A stretch of DNA of 12,713 nucleotides from positions 1 to 12,713 of the forward strand of contig CAZKTF010000096.1 of NCBI GenBank assembly GCA_964555565.1, in the 5' to 3' direction. How positions within the stretch are numbered: position 1 is the stretch's first letter; every line of letters begins with the position of its first letter. The notes beneath the pieces were generated by a model that did not search any database, had not been told where the DNA came from, and saw only the letters and a list, made by a program, of their open reading frames with translations. The translations under genes were made by a program, and so were the position numbers. Positions 4,942 to 12,638 of this stretch are shown here, one piece after another. This DNA is from CAZKTF01 sp964555565 (GTDB taxonomy: Bacteria; Planctomycetota; JAJSAM01; JAKLKS01).

Positions 4942-6684
4942 ATGACCCGAGTCCCGGCCGCCTGCGCCGCCGCCGCGTGCGCCCTCCTCCTCCTCGGGGG
5001 GGGCGCCCGCGCGGACCGCATCGGCACCATCGACGGCAAGGTCTACGAGGGGACGGTGACGCGCGGCAGGGACGCGATCTCCGTGCGCCTCCGGGACGGG
5101 AAGACCGTCAAGGTCCCGCTCTCCGAGATGAAGTACCACGAGGTCGCCGAGCTCTCCTGGAAGGTCTTCGAGAGGATGCGGGCGGCCGTCGCGGCGGACG
5201 CCCCCGACTTCGTCCAGCGCCAGATGGAGCTCGCGGTCTTCTGCAGGGAGAACCTCCTCGAGGACCTGATGCGGAAGTGCTACGAGGCGGTCCTCCAGAA
5301 GGAGCCGGCCCACCGCGAGGCCCACCTGGGCCTCGGCGAGGTGGAGTTCGCCGGCCGGTGGTTCAAGAACGAGAAGGGCCGCGACGACTTCCGCAAGAGC
5401 GCCCCGGCGGACGCGATGACCGCCGCGGGATTCGTCAAGTACAAGGGCCTCTGGACCCTGAAGGAGGACGCCGACCGCCTGGAGAAGGGCCTCAAGCTCT
5501 ACCGCGGGAAGTGGATGACCGAGGACGAGATCCAGGAGGTCAAGGGCTTCGTCCGCGGCAAGGACGGCAAGTGGCTCTACGAGGCGGACGTCAAGGCCTC
5601 CACGCGGACCGGGGAGGTGGAGAAGATCCTCGGGGAGAAGCCCCCCTCGGTGATGGTGAGCCCCCACTTCCGCTTCGTCTCCTGGTTCCCGGTGGGGGAG
5701 ACCGCCCGGTTCAAGGAGAAGGCGGAGAAGGCCTACGCCTGGATCCGGAAGGAGTTCGGGCTGAAGGTGGCCCGGAATCCCGAGGACGAGGAGGACGACC
5801 TGTTCTCGGATCCCATCGAGGTCTTCGCGCTCGTGACGGGGGAGCGCAAGGACAAGTGGCTCGACGCCTTCGGCCCCGGCTACGGGTTCGACGCCGCCGC
5901 CATCGACTGGCACAGGAAGGGGGTCGGCTGGCACCGCCTCACCCCGGGTCCCTACTTCATCCTGGGCGGCTCCAAGACGGAGAAGAACCGCGGGCGGAGC
6001 GCCGAGGAGGACCAGGCCCACGCCGAGTCGCAGCTCACCTCCATGGTGGGGCGGATCGCCCTGGACCGCATCCGCGGGGGGCAGGCGGGGATGGACTGGC
6101 TCGGGGAGGCCGTCGGCTTCCTCACCGAGATCCAGTTCAACGAGACGGCCGACTGCTGCTACGTGAGCCAGTCCAAGTACCGCGAGGAGGTCGTGAACAA
6201 GAGCGGCTCGCGGGCCAAGTACTGGGACTTCGCCAAGGCGCAGATGGTGAAGAGGGTCGATCGGTCGCTGCGGGAGATCTTCTGCCTGGAGCTGAACAGG
6301 CTCGACTGGGCGGACACGATCAAGGCCTGGGCGTTCCTCGACTACCTCCGGACCCGGTACGCGAAGGAGTTCCGGTCGCTGATGCAGGCGCCCTTCCTCC
6401 AGCCCGAGGAAATCACCCCGGACCAGATCCGGGCCGCCCTGAACGCGGTCAGGCCCAAGGACCCCGCCGACGCGGCCAAGCCCGACCCCCGGCGCAAGAA
6501 GGAGGCCGAGACCCCGGTCCCCGAGGCCCCGATCAGGCTGGCGGGGGCGCAGATCACCGAGGGGAGCCGCGAGGAGCGGGCCGTCCGGTCCGCCGCCTGC
6601 GAGCTGTGGCTCAAGGTCGCCCTCGGGAAGGACCTCCCGGCCATCGAGGCCGAGTTCAAGGACTGGGTGATCGCGAACAAGTAG
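4942..6684 (+). CDS. Secreted protein with GxW repeats and degenerate peptidase-MA-like domain
   Basis: A 580-residue exported protein. The ATG at 4942 is preceded by GGAGGAG (4932-4938) and begins a signal peptide with probable cleavage after A24 (ARA-D). Residues about 25-66 form a small beta-rich module (RIGTIDGKVYEGTVTRG ... KVPLSEM), a type often found at the start of planctomycete envelope proteins. Residues about 70-130 are helical. GxW motifs follow at W140, W171, W191 and W211; the last three are exactly 20 residues apart. From about 228 (SPHFRFVSWFPVGETARFKEKAEKAY in two parts: SPHFRFVSWF and ARFKEKAEKAYAW) the layout resembles peptidase-MA-like gluzincins. The expected HExxH is replaced by HAESQ (H360), while WLGEAVGF (E389) matches the third-ligand motif. 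It is therefore probably a non-catalytic relative. The tail is Lys/Pro-rich and then helical. Function unknown; a cell-envelope or periplasmic role is inferred. Confidence 0.85.
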   Translation: MTRVPAACAAAACALLLLGGGARADRIGTIDGKVYEGTVTRGRDAISVRLRDGKTVKVPLSEMKYHEVAELSWKVFERMRAAVAADAPDFVQRQMELAVFCRENLLEDLMRKCYEAVLQKEPAHREAHLGLGEVEFAGRWFKNEKGRDDFRKSAPADAMTAAGFVKYKGLWTLKEDADRLEKGLKLYRGKWMTEDEIQEVKGFVRGKDGKWLYEADVKASTRTGEVEKILGEKPPSVMVSPHFRFVSWFPVGETARFKEKAEKAYAWIRKEFGLKVARNPEDEEDDLFSDPIEVFALVTGERKDKWLDAFGPGYGFDAAAIDWHRKGVGWHRLTPGPYFILGGSKTEKNRGRSAEEDQAHAESQLTSMVGRIALDRIRGGQAGMDWLGEAVGFLTEIQFNETADCCYVSQSKYREEVVNKSGSRAKYWDFAKAQMVKRVDRSLREIFCLELNRLDWADTIKAWAFLDYLRTRYAKEFRSLMQAPFLQPEEITPDQIRAALNAVRPKDPADAAKPDPRRKKEAETPVPEAPIRLAGAQITEGSREERAVRSAACELWLKVALGKDLPAIEAEFKDWVIANK

Positions 6685-6705
6685 CGGCCGGGCCGGGCTG
6701 CGTCT

Positions 6706-6727
6706 CCCCGGGCTCGTCCCCCCGGGG
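6706..6727. terminator. Weak GC hairpin between convergent genes
   Basis: CCCCGGG (6706-6712) and CCCGGGG (6721-6727) form a perfect 7-bp stem with an 8-nt loop in the 48-bp gap between the convergent genes ending at 6684 and 6733. No T-run follows on either strand, so terminator function is a guess from position. The overlapping CCCCCGGGGGCCCCC (6719-6733) recurs at 8209-8223, at the other end of the TPR gene. Confidence 0.3.
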
Positions 6728-6732
6728 GCCCC

Positions 6733-8193
6733 CTACTTGTTGCCCAGGGACTTGACCTTCTGCGCGATGGTGCCGTCGGGGTCCGCCCCTCCGAGGTCGA
6801 GGTAGGCCTGGAAGTGCTTCAGGGCCTCCTCGGGCTTGTCCTCCTCGTGGAGCTCCGCCATGTAGAGGTGGGGCCAGGCGTACTTCGGGTCGGCCTCGAT
6901 GGCGGCGAGGTAGTCCTTCTCGGCGTCGTCGTATTCCTCGGCGTCGTCGTGGAGGCGGCCGCGGAGCAGGATCGCCCGGGCGTTCTTGGGGTCGTTCCTG
7001 AGCGCCTGCTCCAGGTGCTGCTTCGCCTCCTCCACCCGGCCCGCCTCGTAGGACATCCTGGCCAGGAGGCGGTAGGCCTCCGAGTGCCCCGGACTCACGA
7101 CCAGCAGCCGCTTCAGGGATTCCTGCGCGTCCTTCGTCTTCCCGAAGAAGTACTGGAGGTCCGCCTCGTACCAGAGCGCCCGGGGGTGGTTCGGGACCGC
7201 CTTGAGGACGGCGGCGTACTCCGCGAGCGCCTCCTTCTGGCGCCCGGTCCGGTCGAGGACCCAGCCGAGCTGGAGGTGGGCCTCCGGGAGGTCGGGGTCG
7301 ATCTTCAGCGCCCCGCGCAGGGCGGGCTCCGCGTCCTTCCAGCGCCCGGTGCGGGCGTAGGCGTAGCCGAGGTCCACCTGGTACCCGGCGCTGCGGGGGC
7401 GCAGGCGCGCCGCCTGCTCGTAGGCCCCCACGGCCTCGGCGTTCTCCCCGCCGGCCTCCAGGGCCCGCCCGAGGGCGGCGTGGGCCCTCGCGTCGGAGGC
7501 GTCGGCGGCCACCGCCAGGCGGGCCTCCTCCTTCGCCTCCTTCGGCTTCGCCAGGGCGACGAAGGCCTCGGCGGCGCGGGCGTGCGCGGGGGCGGCCAGC
7601 CGCGCCTCGGCCGCGGAGCGCCGGAGCGGGTCGAGCGCCTCGAGGGGCTTGCCGTGGGCGACCAGGAAGTCCCCGTACTCGTAGAGGAGCGCCGGGGTCG
7701 CCAGGGTCTTCTGGACGACCTCGAGGAACGCCTTCGCGCCCGCATCGGCGCCGTCGAGGCCGACGACGGCCTCGCCCACGAGCCGGGCCGCGGCCGGATG
7801 TCCCGGGACGAGGGCAAGGACCTTCGCGGCGGCCTCCCGCGCGGCGGCGTGGTTGTCGGAGGCCTCCTGCGCGAGGCCGAGCGCGAGGAGGACGTCCGGG
7901 TCGGCAGGGCAGGACTGGGCGCCCTTCTGCGCGGCCGCGAGCGCCTTCGGCTTCTGGCCCTGGGCGAGGAGCGCCTTCACCAGGCCCGCGTGCGCCTTGG
8001 CGAGCGTCGGCTCGGAGGCGACGGCGGACTCGAACTCCTTCGCCGCCCTGGCGGGCTCGTCCTGCGCCAGGAGGGACTCCCCGCGGGTCACCTTCGCCGC
8101 GGAGGTCTCGTCGCCGCGGGAGGAGGGGGCGCCGAGGGCGGCGGCGAGGACGAGCACGAGGCCCGCCGGGAGTGCGGCGGGGGGGCGGTTCAT
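6733..8193 (-). CDS. Secreted TPR-repeat protein
   Basis: A 486-residue protein made almost wholly of tetratricopeptide repeats. The ATG at 8193 follows GGAGAGG, and the N-terminus (MNRPPAALPAGLVLVLAAAL) is a signal peptide with cleavage near residue 25-30, so the protein acts outside the cytoplasm. About twelve 34-residue units follow. The clearest run from about residue 240 to the C-terminus has unit ends such as LRPRS, KIDPDL, AVPNH, VSPGH, RNDPKN and EADPKY. A less regular part lies at about residues 135-235. The last unit ends in DLGGADPDG and a short Lys-rich tail. No enzyme motif is present. It probably scaffolds an envelope complex. A small exported protein gene lies 78 nt upstream on the same strand and may share its transcript. 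It converges on the gluzincin-like gene with a 48-bp gap. TPR fold firm; partner unknown. Confidence 0.9.
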   Translation of the reverse strand: MNRPPAALPAGLVLVLAAALGAPSSRGDETSAAKVTRGESLLAQDEPARAAKEFESAVASEPTLAKAHAGLVKALLAQGQKPKALAAAQKGAQSCPADPDVLLALGLAQEASDNHAAAREAAAKVLALVPGHPAAARLVGEAVVGLDGADAGAKAFLEVVQKTLATPALLYEYGDFLVAHGKPLEALDPLRRSAAEARLAAPAHARAAEAFVALAKPKEAKEEARLAVAADASDARAHAALGRALEAGGENAEAVGAYEQAARLRPRSAGYQVDLGYAYARTGRWKDAEPALRGALKIDPDLPEAHLQLGWVLDRTGRQKEALAEYAAVLKAVPNHPRALWYEADLQYFFGKTKDAQESLKRLLVVSPGHSEAYRLLARMSYEAGRVEEAKQHLEQALRNDPKNARAILLRGRLHDDAEEYDDAEKDYLAAIEADPKYAWPHLYMAELHEEDKPEEALKHFQAYLDLGGADPDGTIAQKVKSLGNK

Positions 8194-8230
8194 GGACCTC
8201 TCCGGAGGCCCCCGGGGGCCCCCCTTCCCT

Positions 8231-8250
8231 GGGCGTCGGCGGGCGTCGGC
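8231..8250. repeat. Short tandem repeat upstream of the TPR gene
   Basis: GGGCGTCGGC occurs twice in tandem in the 78-nt gap between the small exported gene and the TPR gene. The gap also holds the 14-bp palindrome GGCCCCCGGGGGCC (8207-8220), just upstream of the TPR gene's ribosome binding site. Together these could form a hairpin that lowers downstream expression, but this is only a possibility; GC-rich low complexity explains them equally well. Confidence 0.35.
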
Positions 8251-8271
8251 GCGGCCGTCCCTGGCGTCGTC

Positions 8272-8520
8272 TCAGGCGGTGCGGTCGCGGGCGGAGTCGG
8301 AGTCCCGGTGATCGAGGCGCATCTGCCGCTCGCGCTCGATCTCGGTCTTCTTCCGGGTGTCCCGGCCTGCCTTCTGGACGTTCCTGCGGGCCGTGTTGCC
8401 GCGGCCGCCGCCCCGGGAACCGCCGCCCCCGCCGCCGCGGGCGAGGACCGCGTCGGCGGCCAGCAGCGAGCCCGCGAGGACCACGGCCAGGGCGACCAGG
8501 CTCGTCGTGCGAAGCCTCAT
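8272..8520 (-). CDS. Small exported Gly/Arg-rich basic protein
   Basis: An 82-residue protein. The frame is open up to 8583, but the ATG at 8520 is the likely start: it follows GGAGGAGG with 6-nt spacing, and a promoter lies just upstream. The N-terminus MRLRTTSLVALAVVLAGSLL is a clear signal peptide, with likely cleavage after AVLA (residue 27). The mature part of about 55 residues opens with a run of six glycines after an Arg, then SRGGGRGN, and continues as a strongly charged helix-prone tail rich in Arg, Lys, Asp and Glu, with no cysteine. RGG-like runs are known in nucleic-acid-binding proteins, so contact with polyanions is conceivable, but no family is recognised. It precedes the secreted TPR gene and may be co-transcribed with it. 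Signal peptide, start site and promoter together make it a credible gene. Confidence 0.7.
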   Translation of the reverse strand: MRLRTTSLVALAVVLAGSLLAADAVLARGGGGGGSRGGGRGNTARRNVQKAGRDTRKKTEIERERQMRLDHRDSDSARDRTA

Positions 8521-8549
8521 GAGGTGCCTCCTCCGAAGGGACTCCACCC

Positions 8550-8576
8550 ATTGTACCGGGAAACGGTGGGCGTCAA
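8550..8576 (-). promoter_or_regulatory. Sigma-70-type promoter at the 3' end of gyrA
   Basis: On the minus strand TTGACG (8576-8571) includes the gyrA TGA stop codon, and TACAAT (8555-8550) follows after 15 bp, a little short of the ideal 17. The -10 matches consensus at five of six positions. Transcription would start near 8543, giving a leader of about 22 nt that contains the GGAGGAGG site of the small exported gene. Confidence 0.6.
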
Positions 8577-11166
8577 GCATCAAGCTCCGGACCCGGCGGC
8601 CCGGGCTCCGGGGGAGGCGCCTCGGGCGCGGCCTGGACCCCCTGCCCGGGGGCCGCCTCCGCGGGCCCGTCCCCGCCGTTGACGTCGCGGGCGACGGGGG
8701 TGACGTCCACGAGCCGGTCCCCCTCCTGGAGGCTGATGAGGCGCACCCCCTGGGTGGCCCGGCCGATGATGCGGAGCGCGGTGGCCGGGGTGCGGATGAC
8801 CATCCCCTTTTCGGTGATGAGCATGAGGTCGTCGTCCTCGCGCACCGCGTTCACCGACACCACGGGCCCGTTCCGCTCGCTGGTCTTGATGTTGATGACC
8901 CCGAGGCCCCCGCGGTTCGTGCGGGGGTACTCGGAGATCCCCGAGCGCTTCCCGTACCCCAGCGCGCAGGAGGTGAGGATCGTCATGCCCTCCTCCAGCG
9001 CGATGAGGGCCACCACGGCGTTCCCCTCCCCGCGGATCTGGATGCCGCGGACCCCGTGGGTGTCGCGCCCCATGGCCCGGACCTTCTCGCTCGGGAAGCG
9101 CAGGGCGCAGCCGTCGGCCGTGGCGAGGAGCAGCTCCTGGTCGGGGCGGGTGAGGACCACGCCCACGAGCGAGTCCCCCTCCTCGAGGGCCATCCCGATG
9201 ATGCCCCCCGCGCGGGGCCGCCCGTACTCCCGGAGCATCGTCTTCTTCACGAGGCCGCGCCGGGTGGCCATCACGAGCATCCGCTGGTCGTCGAAGCGGT
9301 CCACGGGGATGACCGAGGCGACCTTCGACCCCTCCCTGAGGTCGAGGAGGTTCACGACGGCGCGCCCCTTGCTCGTGCGGCTCCCCTGGGGGATGTCGTA
9401 GACCCGGAGCCAGTGGACCCGGGCCGTGCCCGTGAACACGAGCAGGTAGTCGTGGGTCGAGGCGATGTGGAGGGCCTCGATGTAGTCCGTGTCCTTCGTC
9501 TCCGCCCCCGTCACCCCCTTGCCGCCGCGGCCCTGCTTGCGGTAGGCGGCCACGGGGGTGCGCTTGAGGTAGCCCTCGTGGGAGAGCGTGACCACCACGG
9601 TCTCCTCGGCCACCAGGTCCTCCACGTCGAGCTCCAGCGCGTCGCCGACGATCTCGCAGCGGCGGTCCTCGCCGCAGCCGGCGTCGCCCTGGCTGTCGCC
9701 GTCACGTNNNNNNNNNNGTCCTCGCCGTGCTTCGCCTTCAGCTCCACCATGTCCTCCACGATCATCTGGAGGACCATCCGCTCGTCGGCCAGGATGGCCC
9801 GGTACCCGGCGATCCGGTCCGTCACCTCGCGGTACTCGGCCTCGATCTTGTCCCGCTCCAGGCCCGTGAGGCGCTGGAGCCGCATCTCCAGGATCGCGTC
9901 GGCCTGGACCGCGGTGAGCCGGAACTTCTCCCGGAGCCCGGCCCGGGCGGCGGGGGCGTCCCTGGAGGCCCGGATGGTCGCGATGACCGCGTCGATGTGG
10001 TCGAGCGCGATCCGCAGCCCCTCGAGGACGTGGGCCTGCCGCTCCGCCTGCCGCAGCAGGAAGCGGGTCCGGCGGCGGATGACCTCCACCCGGTGGTCGC
10101 GGAACCGGAGGATGACGTCCTTGAGGGGGAGGGTCTCCGGGCGCCCGTCCACGAGCGCGATCGCGTTCACGCCGAAGGAGTCCTGGAGCTGGGTGTGCCT
10201 GTAGAGGTTGTTGAGGACGACCTCGGCGTCGGCCTCGCGCCTGCACTCGACGACGACGCGCACCCCCTCCAGGTCGCTCTCGTCGCGGAGGTCGGAGATC
10301 CCCTCGAGGCGCCCGGACTTCACCCCCTCGGAGATGGCCTCGATCAGCGTCGTGAGGTTCACGTTGTAGGGGATGGAGGTGAAGACGATCCGCTCCCGGC
10401 CCCCCTTCATCTGCTCGGTGTGGGCCCTCGCCCGCATGACGACCCGCCCGCGGCCCGTGGCGTAGGCCTCGCGGATCCCGGAGGTCCCGCAGATGAAGCC
10501 GCCCGTGGGGAAGTCGGGGCCGGGGATCTTCTTCATCAGGGCCTCGAGGGAGATCCCGGGGTCCTCGACCACGGCGATCACCCCGTCGCACACCTCGCGG
10601 AGGTTGTGGGGCGGGACGTTGCACGCCATGCCGACGGCGATCCCGCTGGCCCCGTTCACGAGGAGGTTCGGGACGCGGGCCGGGAGGACCGTGGGCTCGT
10701 CGCGCGTGTCGTCGTAGTTGCGGACGAGGTCCACCGTGTCCTTGTCGAGGTCCTCCAGCATCTCCATGGCCACGCCCGTGAGGCGCGCCTCGGTGTAGCG
10801 CATGGCCGCGGGCGGGGAGCCGTCGATGGCCCCGAAGTTCCCCTGGCCGTCCACGAGCCGGGCCCGCATGACGAAGTCCTGGGCCATGCGGACGAGCGTG
10901 GGGTAGACGACCGACTCGCCGTGCGGGTGGTAGTTGCCCGAGGTGTCGCCCGCGATCTTGGCGCACTTGCGGAACTTGGAGCGCGGGCCGAGGCCCAGGT
11001 CGTTCATCGCGACGAGGATCCGCCGCTGCGAGGGCTTGAGGCCGTCCCGCACGTCGGGGAGGGCGCGCGAGACGATGACGCTCATGGCGTACTTGAGGTA
11101 CGACTCCCGCATCTCCTCCTCGATGAGGAGGCCGCGGATGTTCTCGGCGGTTCCCTGCGGGGTCAT
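8573..11166 (-). CDS. gyrA: DNA gyrase subunit A, interrupted by an assembly gap
   Basis: GyrA with GyrB introduces negative supercoils into DNA. The ATG at 11166 begins MTPQGTAENIRGLLIEEEM; the frame is open upstream to a GTG at 11229, but homology begins here. Residues 1-483 cover the breakage-reunion domain: HPHGESVVYPTLVRMAQ (S85, P89 where E. coli has S83, D87) and catalytic tyrosine Y124 in AAMRYTEARLT. After the N run the C-terminal beta-pinwheel continues for 378 codons, with the GyrA box as QGRGGKG, marking gyrase rather than topoisomerase IV, and ends in a Pro/Glu/Gly-rich tail. As assembled, the halves lie in different frames; the true gap must be 2 mod 3 in length if no other error exists. 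I treat this as one intact gene with missing sequence. gyrB is not in the window. Identity is certain. Confidence 0.95.
9708..9717. other. Assembly gap (10 N) inside gyrA
   Basis: The ten Ns begin exactly at a gyrA codon boundary, but the following segment is out of frame with a 10-nt gap, so 10 is a placeholder. GTCCTCGCCG occurs on both sides (9665-9674 and 9718-9727). Joining these two copies would read KHGEDRRCEIV, the usual GyrA sequence at this point. Confidence 0.97.
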
Positions 11167-11186
11167 GACCCGGGCCACGCTCCATA

Positions 11187-11199
11187 AGTATCTGATACT
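11187..11199. promoter_or_regulatory. AT-rich palindrome upstream of gyrA
   Basis: AGTATCTGATACT has perfect 6-bp arms around one central base and lies 20 bp upstream of the gyrA ATG, within a roughly 35-bp AT-rich island (about 11182-11216) in otherwise very GC-rich DNA. It is a candidate operator or part of the gyrA promoter. TTGACT lies further upstream on the minus strand (about 11237-11232), but no convincing -10 is found at 16-18 bp from it. Confidence 0.45.
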
Positions 11200-11296
11200 A
11201 AATAACTTGAGTCTGACACGCGAGGCCACCGCGAGTCAAGGAATTCCCCCCGTCCGGGGCCCGATTCGGGGGCCCGGGACCGCCCGGAATCGCCCT

Positions 11297-11327
11297 CCGC
11301 AACCCCCTGTTCGCGTGCGGGTTGCGG
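11297..11327. repeat. Inverted repeat in the gyrA/thioredoxin-like intergenic region
   Basis: CCGCAACCC (11297-11305) and GGGTTGCGG (11319-11327) are perfect 9-bp complements with a 13-nt loop. They lie in the 293-bp divergent region 11167-11459, which holds no gene. A further 7-bp stem, GGCCCCG (11414-11420) with CGGGGCC (11434-11440), lies just before the next gene's ribosome binding site. The region must contain promoters for both flanking genes, but I could not place the plus-strand one. Confidence 0.45.
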
Positions 11328-11459
11328 CACCCCCGCGCGCCCCCCCCGGAAGGAATCGCGGAGGACGGGGCCCGTCTGCGACCATGAATCCGCGTCCCGG
11401 CCGTCTCGCGTCGGGCCCCGAACGGTGCGGGCCCGGGGCCGGGTATCCCGGAGGCCCCC

Positions 11460-12584
11460 ATGATCGCTTCCCTCGTCCTCGCCTGCACTGCCGTCGCCGC
11501 CGAGGGCCCGGCCGCCCCGCCCGCCCCGCCCCCCGCGCCCGCCGCGTCCGCGGTGGAGATGAAGAGCCACGCGGGCCCGATCGAGAAGGTCCTCGCCGAG
11601 GCGAAGGCCGCGAACCGGATCGTGATGATCGACTTCTTCTCGGACAACCCGGCCTGCAAGTTCATGAAGACGAAGGTGTACACCGACCCGGCCGTGGCCG
11701 CCTTCGCCGACGCGAACCTCGTGTTCTTCGCCGTGGACGCCGAGAAGGGCGACGGGGTGGGACTGGCGAAGAAGTACGAGGTCATCATGCCCCACCCGCA
11801 GTTCGTGTTCCTCGGGCCCGACGGCGCCGAGATCGACAGGGTCCTCGGGCCGCGGTCCAAGGAGGACTTCCTCGGGGCCCTCAAGGACGTGAAGGCGGGG
11901 AACACCTTCGCCGCCTACAAGGCGAGGCTCGACAAGGACCCGGCGGACGCCGAGGCCCACGCCGTCTACGGCCGCAAGCTCCTCGAGCGGGAACGGGCCG
12001 AGGACGGCGCCGAGCACCTCCGCAAGGCCGTCGAGCTCGACCCCAAGGACGGGAAGCCCTCGACGATCGAGGCCCGGCTCCACCTGTCCTTCCTCCAGGC
12101 CAACGCGGACCAGTCCCTGCTCCCCATCCAGGAGTTCGCGGAGAAGTACGCGGCGAGTCCCCAGGCCGTCACGGCCCACCGGGTCCTCGCGCAGAACCTC
12201 GAGAGGATCGGCGACACGGACGGAGCGCTGAAGTCCCTGGAGTTCCTCCACAGGAAGGGGGCGCTCGACCCGACCGGCAGGAACCAGTACGCGTGGACGC
12301 TGGCCATCAACGACAGGGACCTCGAGAAGGCCCTCGGGCTCATCGACGCGGCGCTCAAGGAGATGCCCGACGAGGCGGCCTTCCTCGACACGCGGGCCGA
12401 GTGCCTCTCGCGCCTGGGGCGCCACGACGAGGCCGTGGCCGCGCAGAAGAAGGCGGTCGAGAAGGTGAAGGACGACTCGGAGAAGGCCCAGTACCGGGAG
12501 CGGCTCGACGCCTTCGAGAAGGCGCGCGACGCGGCGAAGGCGAAGAAGGCCGCGGAGGGCGCGGGCGGCGACGGCGCGAAGTAG
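11460..12584 (+). CDS. Thioredoxin-fold/TPR protein lacking the first active-site cysteine
   Basis: A 374-residue protein. ATG 11460 follows GGAGG (11450-11454) with 5-nt spacing. The first 15 residues (MIASLVLACTAVAAE) resemble a short signal peptide without basic residues, followed by a Pro/Ala-rich linker to about residue 33. Residues about 38-145 form a thioredoxin-like domain of the thioredoxin_7/DsbD-gamma type: IVMIDFFSDNPACKFMKTKVY, LVFFAVDAEKGDG, and MPHPQFVFLGPDG with the expected cis-proline region. The usual WCxxCK is replaced by DNPACK, so only C66, the position of the second cysteine, remains and disulphide exchange of the normal kind is unlikely. From about residue 155 five or so TPR-like units follow, ending in a Lys/Ala-rich tail. 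It may bind proteins rather than catalyse redox chemistry. The domain assignment is good, the export signal moderate, and the function unknown. Confidence 0.87.
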   Translation: MIASLVLACTAVAAEGPAAPPAPPPAPAASAVEMKSHAGPIEKVLAEAKAANRIVMIDFFSDNPACKFMKTKVYTDPAVAAFADANLVFFAVDAEKGDGVGLAKKYEVIMPHPQFVFLGPDGAEIDRVLGPRSKEDFLGALKDVKAGNTFAAYKARLDKDPADAEAHAVYGRKLLERERAEDGAEHLRKAVELDPKDGKPSTIEARLHLSFLQANADQSLLPIQEFAEKYAASPQAVTAHRVLAQNLERIGDTDGALKSLEFLHRKGALDPTGRNQYAWTLAINDRDLEKALGLIDAALKEMPDEAAFLDTRAECLSRLGRHDEAVAAQKKAVEKVKDDSEKAQYRERLDAFEKARDAAKAKKAAEGAGGDGAK

Positions 12585-12602
12585 CGCGGCGGCGATCGTC
12601 GC

Positions 12603-12631
12603 GGGGGGTGGGCCACCGAGGCCCGCCCCCC
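12603..12631. terminator. Strong hairpin, probable bidirectional terminator
   Basis: GGGGGGTGGGCC (12603-12614) and GGCCCGCCCCCC (12620-12631) pair over 12 positions, with one G-U wobble and a 5-nt loop ACCGA. It lies 18 nt after the stop of the thioredoxin-like gene and is followed by GTTCGATT, a poor T-tract. A stop codon for a likely convergent gene follows at 12639-12641, so it may serve both sides. Confidence 0.55.
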
Positions 12632-12638
12632 GTTCGAT

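Noticed and set aside
8357..10204. Plus-strand open frame of about 600 codons running through the N gap
   Set aside because: It lies opposite gyrA and crosses the Ns, with a composition typical of shadow frames and no recognisable domain. The minus strand is unambiguous GyrA.
9727..11187. Plus-strand frame of 486 codons opposite gyrA
   Set aside because: Its His/Asp/Val/Leu/Arg-rich translation is what the reverse complement of a GC-rich coding gene gives; GyrA is certain on the other strand.
11210..11219. AGTCTGACAC near gyrA as a further GGTCTGACCCC repeat
   Set aside because: It shares only the TCTGAC centre and lacks the flanking G and C runs of the other copies.
11460..11490. Lipoprotein signal in the thioredoxin-like protein (VLAC, C9)
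   Set aside because: Only eight residues precede the cysteine and none is basic, so the signal would be too short and lack the positive n-region.
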